The notes: a model not told the origin generated them from the sequence alone. Counted from the stretch's first letter, positions 1-7,285 are shown. The stretch is DNA of 64,000 bases from Solobacterium sp. (GCA_017510405.1 JAFWNG010000013.1:124001-188000), one strand, 5' to 3'. Made by a program: numbers and translations.

Positions 1-16
1 CGCTAAAATATAGTGC

Positions 17-45
17 TTGGAAAAGAAAAAACTTTATGTTATACT
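17..45 (+). promoter_or_regulatory. Putative sigma-A promoter of rpmG
   Basis: A -35 box TTGGAA (17-22) and a -10 box TATACT (40-45) are separated by 17 bp, with the predicted start of transcription about 25 bp before the rpmG ribosome binding site. The -10 box is close to consensus and the spacing is ideal. Confidence 0.6.
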
Positions 46-77
46 TTCATGGCTGAATAAGTTTGGAGGTGCAGGAT

Positions 78-230
78 ATGCCAAGAGATAACATTACATT
101 TAAGTGCAGTGAATGTGGTGAAGAAAACTACATCGGTACAAGAAATAAGCGTAAGCATACAGAAAAGATGGAAATCAAGAAGTATTGTCCGCGCTGCAAC
201 AAAGTTACGCTGCATAAGGAGAAGAAATAA
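78..230 (+). CDS. rpmG: 50S ribosomal protein L33, zinc-binding type
   Basis: This 50-residue protein of the large ribosomal subunit begins [18 protein letters not shown]. It has two Cys pairs, CSEC near residue 9 and CPRC near residue 37, that form the zinc ribbon of the C+ form of L33. Length and sequence match the family. The ATG lies 7 bases after a GGAGGT ribosome binding site at 65-70. The gene appears monocistronic, since a hairpin terminator overlaps its stop codon. Many Bacillota carry a second, Cys-free L33 used under zinc limitation; none is seen in this window. Confidence 0.95.
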   Translation: MPRDNITFKCSECGEENYIGTRNKRKHTEKMEIKKYCPRCNKVTLHKEKK

Positions 231-252
231 CCACAAGCCTGGTTATTTTTTT
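225..252 (+). terminator. Rho-independent terminator after rpmG
   Basis: The inverted repeat AAATAACC / GGTTATTT (225-232 with 241-248) is followed by a T run to 252. The stem overlaps the rpmG stop codon and ends only 8 bases before the next start codon. Confidence 0.75.
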
Positions 253-260
253 ATAACAGG

Positions 261-893
261 ATGAAGATCGAACAGCTGCCCATCGGGCTGTATGAGGAAA
301 ACATCTATCTGCTTCATGACCGCGGCCATGTTCTTATCTTTGATCCGGGATGCCACAGGGCAAAGGAGATCCTGAAGTATATCGGAAAGGATGAGAAGGC
401 AGATGCCGTTATTCTGACGCACGGTCATGAAGATCATACGTACTGCTGCGATGATCTGGCGGATACGCTGGATATCCCGGTATATATGCATTACGGAGAT
501 CTGCCGCTGGTAAAGGCGGACGGATCGTACAAAGCGTTCAGCCGCCCGGTATACAGTGAGATCCGGGAACTGAAGGAAGGCGAAATGACGATCGGTTCGT
601 TCCGTCTGCGGATCATCCACACACCGGGGCATACGCAGGGAAGCACGTGTATCCTTTACCGGGATCTGCTGATCACCGGCGATACGCTGTTTGCCGGCAG
701 TGTGGGAAGAACGGACCTGTACGGCGGCGACGAAGAGATGCTGATACAGAGCCTTCTCAAACTGAAGGAACTGCCCGGCAGTCTGACCATCTGTCCGGGA
801 CATGGTCCGGCGTCTCTGCTTGCGGATGAGTTCCGGCACAACCGCTATGTGCTGTACTATACCGGAAAACGGAATACGGAGCCTGAGGACTGA
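261..893 (+). CDS. Metallo-beta-lactamase fold hydrolase (glyoxalase II-like)
   Basis: A 210-residue cytoplasmic protein of the small GloB/YcbL-like branch of the metallo-beta-lactamase superfamily. The metal-binding motif THGHEDH occupies residues 53-59 (His54, His56, Asp58, His59). It is followed by His124 in HTPGH, Asp141 in ITGDTLF and His181 in CPGHGP, so the full dinuclear zinc site is present. Members of this branch hydrolyse thioesters such as S-lactoylglutathione or related small thiols; the substrate here cannot be read from the sequence. The start MKIEQLPIGLYEENIYLL fits the family exactly, yet there is no convincing ribosome binding site, and the ATG sits just after the rpmG terminator. 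A strong terminator follows, so it is probably not part of the comG transcript. Confidence 0.85.
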   Translation: MKIEQLPIGLYEENIYLLHDRGHVLIFDPGCHRAKEILKYIGKDEKADAVILTHGHEDHTYCCDDLADTLDIPVYMHYGDLPLVKADGSYKAFSRPVYSEIRELKEGEMTIGSFRLRIIHTPGHTQGSTCILYRDLLITGDTLFAGSVGRTDLYGGDEEMLIQSLLKLKELPGSLTICPGHGPASLLADEFRHNRYVLYYTGKRNTEPED

Positions 894-894
894 G

Positions 895-930
895 AGATCC
901 GGGATGCGAGAGCATTCCGGATCTTTTTTT
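895..930 (+). terminator. Rho-independent terminator before comG
   Basis: A long, nearly perfect hairpin has AGATCCGG at 895-902 pairing with CCGGATCT at 917-924 and an inner ATGC/GCAT pairing. It is followed by seven T. It isolates the hydrolase from the comG operon. Confidence 0.85.
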
Positions 931-976
931 GGGGAGAGGAAGGCGGTACGGGGTATAGATACAGTGAGGAGGCAGT

Positions 977-1954
977 ATGCAGGAACGATTGCTCGACTGT
1001 CTTAGGACAGCCCTTGAATATCATGCTTCGGATATCCATTTCACACTGCAGAACGGGAATGTGCGCATCGAGATGCGGGTGGAGGACAGGATGCGCAGAC
1101 TGCGTCCGCATCCGGAAGATCCGGCATTTTTCCATTATCTGATGTACCGGGCAAACCTGGATGTGGCAGATGTGCTGAAGCCGCAGACAGGACGCTTTGA
1201 GGAAACGGTGGACGGACAGACGCTGTCCCTGCGCTTTGCCGTCGTTACCAGCTACCATATGACGAGCGGGGTACTGCGGATCCTGAACCAGATGCCGTCT
1301 CTCGGTATCGATGATCTGACGGATGATGAAGAACAGAGAACGTGGCTGCGCAGCGTCACCCGTCACAGGAGCGGTCTTTATGTGTTTTCCGGACCGACGG
1401 GAAGCGGGAAGACGACAACGCTGTACACGCTGCTGAACGAAACGAAAGACCGGAAGATCTTTACGCTGGAAGATCCGGTGGAAGTGGTAAGCAGCCGCTA
1501 TGTACAGCTGCAGATCAATGAGAAGCAGAATCTGTCATGGGACGACGGCATCCGCCAGCTCATGCGCCATGATCCGGATATCATCATGATCGGCGAGATC
1601 CGGGACCGGACGGCGGCGGTCAACGCTGTGCGGTGCGCGCTGAGCGGACATCTGGTGGTCACCAGCATCCATGCCAGGACCTGCACCGGGGCTGTTAGCC
1701 GTCTGGAGGACCTCGGCATTCCCCGCGTTCAGCTGCTGGAGGTGCTGTACGGCATCACGTCGCAGCGTCTCTATGACTGCGGCGGCGGAAAACGAAGATG
1801 CATCTATGAGATCATGGACCGAAAGGAGATCCTGTACCGGTATGAATACGGAAAACATTCGGAAAATTACCGCGGTCTGGCAGAACGCATCCGTCAGGCG
1901 GTGGCTGAAGGAACAGTGCCGGCGGCTGCGGCAGAAAGCGACCTGCTTGGATGA
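977..1954 (+). CDS. comGA: Competence pilus assembly ATPase ComGA
   Basis: A 325-residue member of the GspE/PilB secretion ATPase family, of ComGA length and without the Cys-rich zinc module of PilB. Walker A GPTGSGKTT lies at residues 139-147, the Asp box follows at FTLEDPVE (about 162-169), Walker B DIIMIGEIRD at 201-210, and the His box TSIHART at about 229-235. It powers assembly of the type IV-like pseudopilus that brings external DNA to ComEC during transformation. The start has a good GAGGAGG site at 966-972. It heads the comG operon; a strong terminator upstream implies a promoter within 931-976. A TATAGA at 954-959 is visible there but no -35, which would fit dependence on a competence activator. 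Confidence 0.93.
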   Translation: MQERLLDCLRTALEYHASDIHFTLQNGNVRIEMRVEDRMRRLRPHPEDPAFFHYLMYRANLDVADVLKPQTGRFEETVDGQTLSLRFAVVTSYHMTSGVLRILNQMPSLGIDDLTDDEEQRTWLRSVTRHRSGLYVFSGPTGSGKTTTLYTLLNETKDRKIFTLEDPVEVVSSRYVQLQINEKQNLSWDDGIRQLMRHDPDIIMIGEIRDRTAAVNAVRCALSGHLVVTSIHARTCTGAVSRLEDLGIPRVQLLEVLYGITSQRLYDCGGGKRRCIYEIMDRKEILYRYEYGKHSENYRGLAERIRQAVAEGTVPAAAAESDLLG

Positions 1955-2918
1955 AGAAGACTGCGAAGCAATTGTTTCTCTGATGAACAACGGCTTCTCC
2001 CTGCAGGATACGCTGGCAGTCATTCAGGAGAAGCGGAATGAAGCGTGCATCCGCCGCATGAGGGAGCGGATGGAGGAGGGGGAATCCTTCGCGGAGATCT
2101 TCCGGGAAAACTGTCCCCGCGCAGTCCGCGTCTATTTTGAGGGTTTCAGCCGGTACGCGGACTTCACGGACAGCCTGGCGATCGCGCTGCACATCGTGCG
2201 GCAGGAAAAAGAGCGCCGGGAACAGCTGCAGAAAGGCCTGTTCTATCCGTGTGCGCTGCTTGCCTCGGTCGGGATCGGCGTCCGGCTTTTCTCGCTGTTC
2301 ATCCTGCCGTCCCTGCTGTCGCTGATGAAGGAATTCAGCGCCGAGACGGCATCGTATGAGATGCTTATGCATGCGATGAACGGCATGTTCGCACTGCTTG
2401 TGATCATGCTCTCAGCGGGCGGGATCGCAGTTGTATATCTGCAGGATCCGAAAAGACTGTGCCGGTTCTATGAGGAACTGGACCGGCGGATCCCGGATTC
2501 GCTTCTCAGCTGTCATGTATCGGAGCAGTTCTGCCGCTTCTATCTGGAATGCGTACGGCGCGGAATACCGACCAGACGGTCGCTGGACATCCTGAAGACA
2601 ATGGCCGCAAAGCCGCTTGTCGCCTATACCGCCGCGTCTATGGATGCACTTCTGATGGCGGGAAGAGGAATGGAGAGCGCGCTGGCGGAAGCTCCCGCGG
2701 AAAGCCGGCTGAAGCATTTTTTCCGCATTGCGATGTATGCCGAAGAGAGCACGGTCATGCTGGAGGGCTACCTGAACATGGTGTCGATCCGGACAGCAAG
2801 ACGCATCGCGCTGTTTTCCCGGGCAGTCCGGCTGGTGTGCTACGGACTGATCGCGGTGATGCTGGTATGCGTATACGGGATGCTCATGATGCCTGTCACA
2901 ATGATTCAGAATATCTGA
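1842..2918 (+). CDS. comGB: Competence pilus membrane platform protein ComGB
   Basis: A type II secretion F-domain protein that anchors the pseudopilus in the cytoplasmic membrane and couples it to ComGA. Three hydrophobic segments are visible (FYPCALLASVGIGV and following, FALLVIMLSAGGIAVV, and VCYGLIAVMLVCVYGML near the C-terminus), as expected for ComGB/PilC. The frame is open further upstream. I chose ATG 1842, which gives 358 residues, close to the usual 340-350, and includes the basic N-terminal part before LDEEDCEAIVSLMNNGFSL. This overlaps comGA by 113 bases. TTG 1947 (323 residues) and ATG 1983 are alternatives. The family call is safe; the start is uncertain. Confidence 0.85.
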   Translation: MNTENIRKITAVWQNASVRRWLKEQCRRLRQKATCLDEEDCEAIVSLMNNGFSLQDTLAVIQEKRNEACIRRMRERMEEGESFAEIFRENCPRAVRVYFEGFSRYADFTDSLAIALHIVRQEKERREQLQKGLFYPCALLASVGIGVRLFSLFILPSLLSLMKEFSAETASYEMLMHAMNGMFALLVIMLSAGGIAVVYLQDPKRLCRFYEELDRRIPDSLLSCHVSEQFCRFYLECVRRGIPTRRSLDILKTMAAKPLVAYTAASMDALLMAGRGMESALAEAPAESRLKHFFRIAMYAEESTVMLEGYLNMVSIRTARRIALFSRAVRLVCYGLIAVMLVCVYGMLMMPVTMIQNI

Positions 2919-2958
2919 ACGGCAGAAGACATGATAGAATAATAGTCAGGAGACAGGT

Positions 2959-4008
2959 ATGCAGGCAAAAATACGGGAATTCTATCAGAAACTGAAAGAG
3001 GCGGCGGATGTGCCCCAGCCGGTATTCGGCGTTATTGAAAATATACTGGCATCGGTGCTGAATGAAGCAGTCGACAATAATATTCCGTACTTCGCCAGTC
3101 TTCTGCGTGAAGATATGTCCGAAGGCTACGGCCGCTGGATCGAGACAGTAAAACAGCGGATCGAGGAAGAACGCGGCGTGTGCTGCCGGGCGGTGGCGGA
3201 AGAGACCATGCAGCGGATCCACGGAGAAACATGGATCCCGGAACCTGTATTTGAAAGTGTCCGGGACAGACTCAGAAAAGAAAGCCCGCAGCTGTACGCC
3301 GGGGATACGCTGGCAGTGATCTATCAGGCTGTCCGCGGCGAACTGCCGCACAGTGAACTGATCGAAGCGCTCAACCGGAAACACTTTGCCGGGATCATGC
3401 GGGAGACGGCAGCCATCCTGGAAGAGGCAGGGCATGAGGAACTGCTGAAAAAAATGCGCATCTCCGGAAAAAACATCCTGAGGCAGGATGTTTACGAACT
3501 GTCTCTGCGGAGCGAATCGCCGGCGGTGCACCGGCTTGCCCTGGAAGCGTGCATAGCGGATTACCAGAAAGCGGTGCTTGGCGTGAAGGAGACGAACCGG
3601 AATAAGCGGGAAGCAGAGGTCGGTTCACTTCTGACCGATCTGTTTGAAAACATGGCTCTGATCATCGGCGAGACCATCCCGGATGAATTTGCCCGGAAGA
3701 AGTGGGCGGTGCTCATGAAAGCGGTGCTGGAAGAAAAGCGCGGGAAAATGACGCGGCCGGCAGAGTTTTTCCGGTTATCCCACGGACAGTATCTGTATAT
3801 ACGCTCCGGAGACGGCACATTCAGCGACGAGGAGTTCCTGCCGGCATTTGAAGAAATGATCCTGATGACGGAACTGGCAACAGACAGTGAGAGCGTTCAT
3901 CCGGAAACGTGGCGGCATACAGCAAAAAGCAAAGATTATCTGACGCATTATCTGGCGGCGCGGACGCGCCTCCACGAACTGGTCGGTAAAGGGAAGCAGG
4001 ATTCCTGA
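2959..4008 (+). CDS. Unknown protein inside the comG operon
   Basis: A 349-residue protein I do not recognise. It has no signal peptide or membrane segment and looks almost entirely helical, with many charged residues. Clusters such as VKQRIEEERGVCC and LKETNR-type helices suggest a soluble helical-repeat protein. The C-terminal third (about 265-349) is more mixed and contains YLYIRSGDG. It starts at an ATG with a CAGGAGA site at 2947-2953, 40 bases after comGB. It ends in a hairpin terminator, after which comGC begins. Base composition and codon use look like the neighbours, so recent transfer is not suggested. Standard comG operons run comGA-GB-GC without interruption, so this gene is an insertion. 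A pilus-assembly or competence accessory role is only inferred from position. Confidence 0.75.
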   Translation: MQAKIREFYQKLKEAADVPQPVFGVIENILASVLNEAVDNNIPYFASLLREDMSEGYGRWIETVKQRIEEERGVCCRAVAEETMQRIHGETWIPEPVFESVRDRLRKESPQLYAGDTLAVIYQAVRGELPHSELIEALNRKHFAGIMRETAAILEEAGHEELLKKMRISGKNILRQDVYELSLRSESPAVHRLALEACIADYQKAVLGVKETNRNKREAEVGSLLTDLFENMALIIGETIPDEFARKKWAVLMKAVLEEKRGKMTRPAEFFRLSHGQYLYIRSGDGTFSDEEFLPAFEEMILMTELATDSESVHPETWRHTAKSKDYLTHYLAARTRLHELVGKGKQDS

Positions 4009-4028
4009 TGAGGGGGATCCTGCTTTTT
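3995..4028 (+). terminator. Hairpin terminator within the comG operon
   Basis: AGCAGGAT-TCC at 3995-4005 pairs with GG-ATCCTGCT ending near 4022, followed by TTTTT. It overlaps the stop codon of the preceding unknown gene and lies upstream of comGC, so it would separate the ATPase/platform genes from the pseudopilin genes unless read through. Confidence 0.7.
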
Positions 4029-4060
4029 CTGTGTATATAACAGGCAGGAGGACAAAGAAT

Positions 4061-4363
4061 ATGAAGAATTCGAAAAAAGGGTTCACACTGCTTGAAATGG
4101 TCATTGTGCTGATGGTGATATCGGTCATCTTTCTGCTCTCGGTGCCGAATATCCAGAAGACGATGACGATCGTGCGCGACAAGGGATGCCGGGCGGTGGA
4201 AAAGGTGGCGGACGCGGCGATCCTGCAGTACCGCATGGAACACGGAAACGATCCTGGCGGCATACAGGATCTGATCGCGGAGGGACTGCTGAGTGAGGAA
4301 CAGACGCACTGCGGCGGCGACAGGAATCTGGTGATCACAGGTGGACAGGCGCACATCGAATAG
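4061..4363 (+). CDS. comGC: Major competence pseudopilin ComGC
   Basis: A 100-residue prepilin-like protein, MKNSKKGFTLLEMVIVLMV. It has a short basic leader and the type IV prepilin cleavage motif K-G/F-T-L-L-E, with cleavage by ComC/PilD expected between Gly8 and Phe9. The hydrophobic helix runs to about residue 28. ComGC forms the main shaft of the transformation pilus, which spans the cell wall and draws DNA in. The start has a GGCAGGAGGAC site at 4043-4053. Two Cys (about residues 43 and 84) could form the intramolecular disulfide known in some ComGC proteins. It overlaps the next gene by 23 bases. Confidence 0.92.
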   Translation: MKNSKKGFTLLEMVIVLMVISVIFLLSVPNIQKTMTIVRDKGCRAVEKVADAAILQYRMEHGNDPGGIQDLIAEGLLSEEQTHCGGDRNLVITGGQAHIE

Positions 4364-4661
4364 AGGCTATACGCTGGCGGAGATGTGCATTGTTCTGATC
4401 ATTCTGTCGGTGCTGTCGCTGCTGTGGATCATGGTGCGGCCGGTGCCGGCGGCGGAACGGAGCGCGTTTGCCTCAAGGTATCTCTTTGAACAGAGCGAAG
4501 CGATGATCCGTGCGCACCGGCGGACGTATACGGATGAAGACCATGGCGAGACGGTGCATTTCAATGAAAAGGGCAATACGGATTCGCCGCGCACCATCCG
4601 CTTCGGCGAAGACGTCCGTCTGATCATTGAACTGGGCGGAGGACGACTTGTATTCCGGTAA
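4341..4661 (+). CDS. comGD: Minor competence pseudopilin ComGD
   Basis: A 106-residue pseudopilin starting from GTG at 4341. The leader DRRTSNRGYTLAEM carries the G/YTLAE prepilin peptidase motif, followed by the hydrophobic stretch CIVLIILSVLSLLWIM. Position after comGC and length match ComGD, a minor subunit thought to help initiate the pilus. There is only a weak ribosome binding site, so translation is probably coupled to comGC, which it overlaps. Assignment rests on order and the N-terminal motif; the body of ComGD proteins is poorly conserved. Confidence 0.8.
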   Translation: MDRRTSNRGYTLAEMCIVLIILSVLSLLWIMVRPVPAAERSAFASRYLFEQSEAMIRAHRRTYTDEDHGETVHFNEKGNTDSPRTIRFGEDVRLIIELGGGRLVFR

Positions 4662-4860
4662 GAGAGGCTTTCTCATGACAGACGTATTAGCAGCCGTATG
4701 CATCTTTTCGCTTCTTGCAGGGCTGTTTACGGCAGCTGTGCGCGTTCATGTGAAAGTCGGGGAAACAGAGCAGCGTATTCTGGAAGAGATCGAGGGATCA
4801 CGCCGGGAATGGTTGAAGGAACAGAAGGGGTGCAGCGCATGCGCAGAAGAGGCTCCCTGA
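4648..4860 (+). CDS. comGE: Minor competence pseudopilin ComGE-like
   Basis: A short pseudopilin of 70 residues. I chose TTG 4648 because a GGCGGAGGA site lies at 4635-4643 and because it places the leader YSGKRG directly before FLMTDVLAAVCIFSLLAGLF, a prepilin-type N-terminal helix (Gly before Phe, acidic Asp near +5). The upstream TTG 4627 is possible. It overlaps comGD by 14 bases and the next gene by 22 bases, which is typical of the tightly packed end of comG. Function as a minor pilin is inferred from position and motif. Confidence 0.7.
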   Translation: MYSGKRGFLMTDVLAAVCIFSLLAGLFTAAVRVHVKVGETEQRILEEIEGSRREWLKEQKGCSACAEEAP

Positions 4861-5231
4861 CGGCGGAAGCGATCCTGGCGCTGTTTGCGGCCGCAGTCAC
4901 TCTGCCGGCGGCAGTATCGCTGTGTGCTTCGCTGGCGTCGATCGCAAAGTTCGATGAACAGCTTCAGGATGAACTGGCGCTGCAGCAGCTGCAGAGGATC
5001 CTGATGATCTCATACGATATTGAAGCGGAGGAGAGGGAGCTGCGCTTTACGTACCAGGGACAGGACCGGCGGCTTCTGCAGGTCAATGATCACGTGATCC
5101 TGCAGCCGGGCACAATGATCATCTTCGCGGATACCGAAGACGCATATTTCAGAGAAGAAGACGGTACGGTGCGGATCGTATACCGCCGGGACGGGATCAC
5201 CTATGAGAAGACAGTCGCATCCGCCCCGTAA
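4839..5231 (+). CDS. comGF: Minor competence pseudopilin ComGF-like
   Basis: A 130-residue protein. ATG 4839 follows an AAGGGG site at 4825-4830 with 8-base spacing. The start MRRRGSLTAEAILALFAAAV has a basic leader, a Gly and a Glu at the +5-like position, then a hydrophobic helix, as in ComGF. The remainder (residues 45-130) is soluble and ends with a beta-rich part, including IVYRRDGITYE, like the ComGF Pfam domain. The open frame upstream of 4839 lies inside comGE and is not needed. Assignment is by position and N-terminal motif. Confidence 0.72.
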   Translation: MRRRGSLTAEAILALFAAAVTLPAAVSLCASLASIAKFDEQLQDELALQQLQRILMISYDIEAEERELRFTYQGQDRRLLQVNDHVILQPGTMIIFADTEDAYFREEDGTVRIVYRRDGITYEKTVASAP

Positions 5232-5532
5232 GGGCATGCTTTCGGGCTATATGACAGCGCTGTTTCTGATGTCATCCTCCGTGATCATGACTGCCGGACT
5301 GAATGATATGTACCGCATGAAAACACTGGAAAACCTGAAGATCCTGGAACAGCGCGCCGAAGCGGAACAGGCGGCGCTGCAGCAGCTGAAATGCCGGATC
5401 GAAAACGGGGAGGAAATACCGGATACCGTGTATCTGGACGTGAACGCAGATACCGGGATCACCCTAACTGTCTTTCTGGATCCGGTCACAAAACAGATCG
5501 TTTCCGTCAGTGAACAGTGCCGGGATCCGTAA
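5203..5532 (+). CDS. Last comG operon protein, ComGG-like
   Basis: A 109-residue protein with a basic start (MRRQSHPPRKGMLSGYM), one membrane helix at about residues 16-33, and a coiled-coil-prone region around EQRAEAEQAALQQLKC. ComGG proteins are the most divergent of the set and share just this architecture. It overlaps comGF by 29 bases and is followed by a terminator, so it closes the operon. The prepilin Glu is absent, as is common in ComGG. Confidence 0.6.
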   Translation: MRRQSHPPRKGMLSGYMTALFLMSSSVIMTAGLNDMYRMKTLENLKILEQRAEAEQAALQQLKCRIENGEEIPDTVYLDVNADTGITLTVFLDPVTKQIVSVSEQCRDP

Positions 5533-5552
5533 GGGTCCCGGCACCCGTCTTT
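5517..5552 (+). terminator. Terminator of the comG operon
   Basis: GTGCCGGGA-CC at 5517-5528 pairs with GG-TCCCGGCAC ending at 5543. The stem is very stable but the following tract (CCGTCTTT) is only weakly T-rich. Confidence 0.6.
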
Positions 5553-5554
5553 CG

Positions 5555-5582
5555 TTGACAAATCCGATCATTTCTATACAAT
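5555..5582 (+). promoter_or_regulatory. Promoter of efp
   Basis: A perfect -35 TTGACA (5555-5560), 16 bp spacer and -10 TACAAT (5577-5582) lie 32 bases upstream of the efp start. Confidence 0.75.
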
Positions 5583-5614
5583 AGAAACGTACAGAGAAGA
5601 AGGATTTTTTAAGT

Positions 5615-6172
5615 ATGGTTATCGTAAATGATTTAAAGCCGGGAAACACATTTGAATATAACAACGAGATATATCAGGTAATCAATGTAGACCATAATAA
5701 GACCGCCATGCGTCAGATGATCATCAAGATCAAAGTCAGAAACATGCGCAGCGGCGTAATCAACGAGATCTCTTTCACCGGCGGCGACAAAGTTGAGCCG
5801 GCGCTGATCGAGAAGAAAGAGATGCAGTATCTCTATGATGACGGCACAGCTCTGGTATTCATGGACAATACCTCCTATGACCAGATCGAGATCCCGAAGG
5901 AGCGTCTGGAATGGGAAATGAAATTCATGAAGCCGAATGAGAATATTACTGTCTCCATGTATGAAAACGAGATCCTCGGTGTCATGCTGCCGGATAAAGT
6001 TGAACTGCAGATCGTGGAATGCGAAGAAGCCGTCAAAGGCGACACAGCGACTTCCGCACAGAAAAATGCCGTATTGGAAACAGGTCTTGAGATCAAAGTC
6101 CCGCTGTTCATCCAGAACGGTGAAGTGGTCGTTATCTCTACAGCTGACGGAAAGTATTCCGGAAGAGCATAA
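5615..6172 (+). CDS. efp: Elongation factor P, variant loop
   Basis: This 185-residue three-domain protein binds between the P and E sites of the ribosome and relieves stalling at polyproline stretches. Length, the KOW-like N-terminal domain and the C-terminal KVPLFIQNGEVVVISTADGKY block identify EF-P. The loop of domain I is unusual. A gapless alignment with Bacillus EF-P places Met32 where the post-translationally modified Lys32 of the PGKGxAF motif normally sits; the loop here reads HNKTAMRQM, with Lys29 the only Lys nearby. The start has AGAAGGA at 5598-5604 and its own promoter and terminator. The window itself encodes proteins with E-P rich tracts, though not long polyproline runs. Confidence 0.9.
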   Translation: MVIVNDLKPGNTFEYNNEIYQVINVDHNKTAMRQMIIKIKVRNMRSGVINEISFTGGDKVEPALIEKKEMQYLYDDGTALVFMDNTSYDQIEIPKERLEWEMKFMKPNENITVSMYENEILGVMLPDKVELQIVECEEAVKGDTATSAQKNAVLETGLEIKVPLFIQNGEVVVISTADGKYSGRA

Positions 6173-6183
6173 AATTCAAACCG

Positions 6184-6222
6184 AGTGAAATATGTGCTGA
6201 TTCCGGCACATTTTCACTTTTT
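6184..6222 (+). terminator. Terminator of efp
   Basis: AGTGAAA-ATGTGC pairs with GCACATTTTCACT, followed by TTTT to 6222. The stem is interrupted by a single bulge. Confidence 0.75.
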
Positions 6223-6238
6223 AAAGAAAGGTGCGGTT

Positions 6239-7285
6239 ATGAGAGTTTATACGGGCGCCAGAAGAAAAAGAACAGCTACACCGGTCAGCCGCCGGCAGCG
6301 GGCTGTTGCCTTCCGGCATACAAAATACAAGGCTGTACGTGTCCTGCAGGATGCGGAAGAGACAGTACTGACACCGGCAGAGACGATCGCGGAACTGCCG
6401 GTACCGGAAACAGAACCGGAAATTCCGGAACCGGTCGAAAAACCGGCGGAAGAACCGGAGATCATTCCCGAGCAGCCGGCCGAAGAACCTGAGACTGAGG
6501 AAACGCCGGCAGAGCCTGCAGTTGAGGAGACACCGGCAGAAACGGCGGAAGAACCGCAGCCGGCAGTACAGGAACCGGAGCCGGTAAAAGAAACGGCTGC
6601 CGAGAGACGGGCAAGAAGAAAAGCCCGGAAGGAACTGAGAAAAGAACAGGATTTTGAGGACTATCTGAGTACACCGCGTACCGGTATCCTGAAGAAACTG
6701 CTTCTGCCGTTCCTTGCGCTTGAGAAAGAAGCTTCGGCGGATCAGCGCGTGACAGCGCCGTTCTTCTCGCTTGTTGTCAATATTTTCAAATATATTGCGG
6801 CGGCTGCGTGGGCATCCGGCATTGTGGCAGGATTTATCAATGCGAATCCGTTCGGCTTTACGCGCATGATCTTTTCGGACTGCGCGTGGCTTACGGTGCG
6901 GCTTGCCGTGTACATGCTGGCAGCGCAGTATGTGCTTGCGGCAGTCATGGGACTGGTATCCTTTGTACTGAGAAGTACGGTGTCCTGGAAGCGCCTGATT
7001 GCGACCATGAGCCAGTCATCGCTGTTTACCGGAGTACTGTTCACCATAGCGGCGCTGATCTACGGAAAGTTCCCGGCAGTGGGTATCGGACTGGGCATCG
7101 CAGCGGCAGTGACCGGATTCTTCCTGACCCTGTCCGCAGTGGCAAAGCACATCGATCTTACGAAGCATGCTGGCATGCTGATCCTGGCCGCTGTGATCAC
7201 AGTATTAGCGGTCTTCGGCCTGAAATACATCCAGAGCGTCTGCACGGATGTATGGATGATCCTGAAAACCATCATGAATGTTTAA
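6239..7285 (+). CDS. Membrane protein with Glu/Pro-rich N-terminal region
   Basis: A 348-residue protein that I do not assign to a named family. It has a basic start (MRVYTGARRKRTATPVSRRQR), then about 100 residues of Pro/Glu/Ala low-complexity sequence (roughly 40-125). A basic coiled stretch (AERRARRKARKELRKEQ) follows, then about five hydrophobic segments in the last 170 residues, organised like the Yip1/YIP1-like small membrane domain. The start is ATG 6239 with AGAAAGGTG just upstream; the frame is open further up but that part lies in the efp terminator. It has its own terminator, so it is probably monocistronic or read through from efp. The long acidic arm would face the cytoplasm. Confidence 0.7.
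   Translation: MRVYTGARRKRTATPVSRRQRAVAFRHTKYKAVRVLQDAEETVLTPAETIAELPVPETEPEIPEPVEKPAEEPEIIPEQPAEEPETEETPAEPAVEETPAETAEEPQPAVQEPEPVKETAAERRARRKARKELRKEQDFEDYLSTPRTGILKKLLLPFLALEKEASADQRVTAPFFSLVVNIFKYIAAAAWASGIVAGFINANPFGFTRMIFSDCAWLTVRLAVYMLAAQYVLAAVMGLVSFVLRSTVSWKRLIATMSQSSLFTGVLFTIAALIYGKFPAVGIGLGIAAAVTGFFLTLSAVAKHIDLTKHAGMLILAAVITVLAVFGLKYIQSVCTDVWMILKTIMNV

Noticed and set aside
947-970. Shared ATACAGTG/ATCACAGTG string upstream of comGA and ssb as a competence promoter box
   Set aside because: The match is only a few bases, its position relative to the genes differs, and two cases are too few.
5533-5614. tRNA or small RNA gene between comG and efp
   Set aside because: Only a terminator hairpin and a promoter were found; no cloverleaf pairing.
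6360-6600. Short repeated CCGGAAGAA/CCGGCAGA units considered as a CRISPR or satellite
   Set aside because: They encode an in-frame Glu/Pro/Ala arm, with no regular spacer and no constant repeat length.
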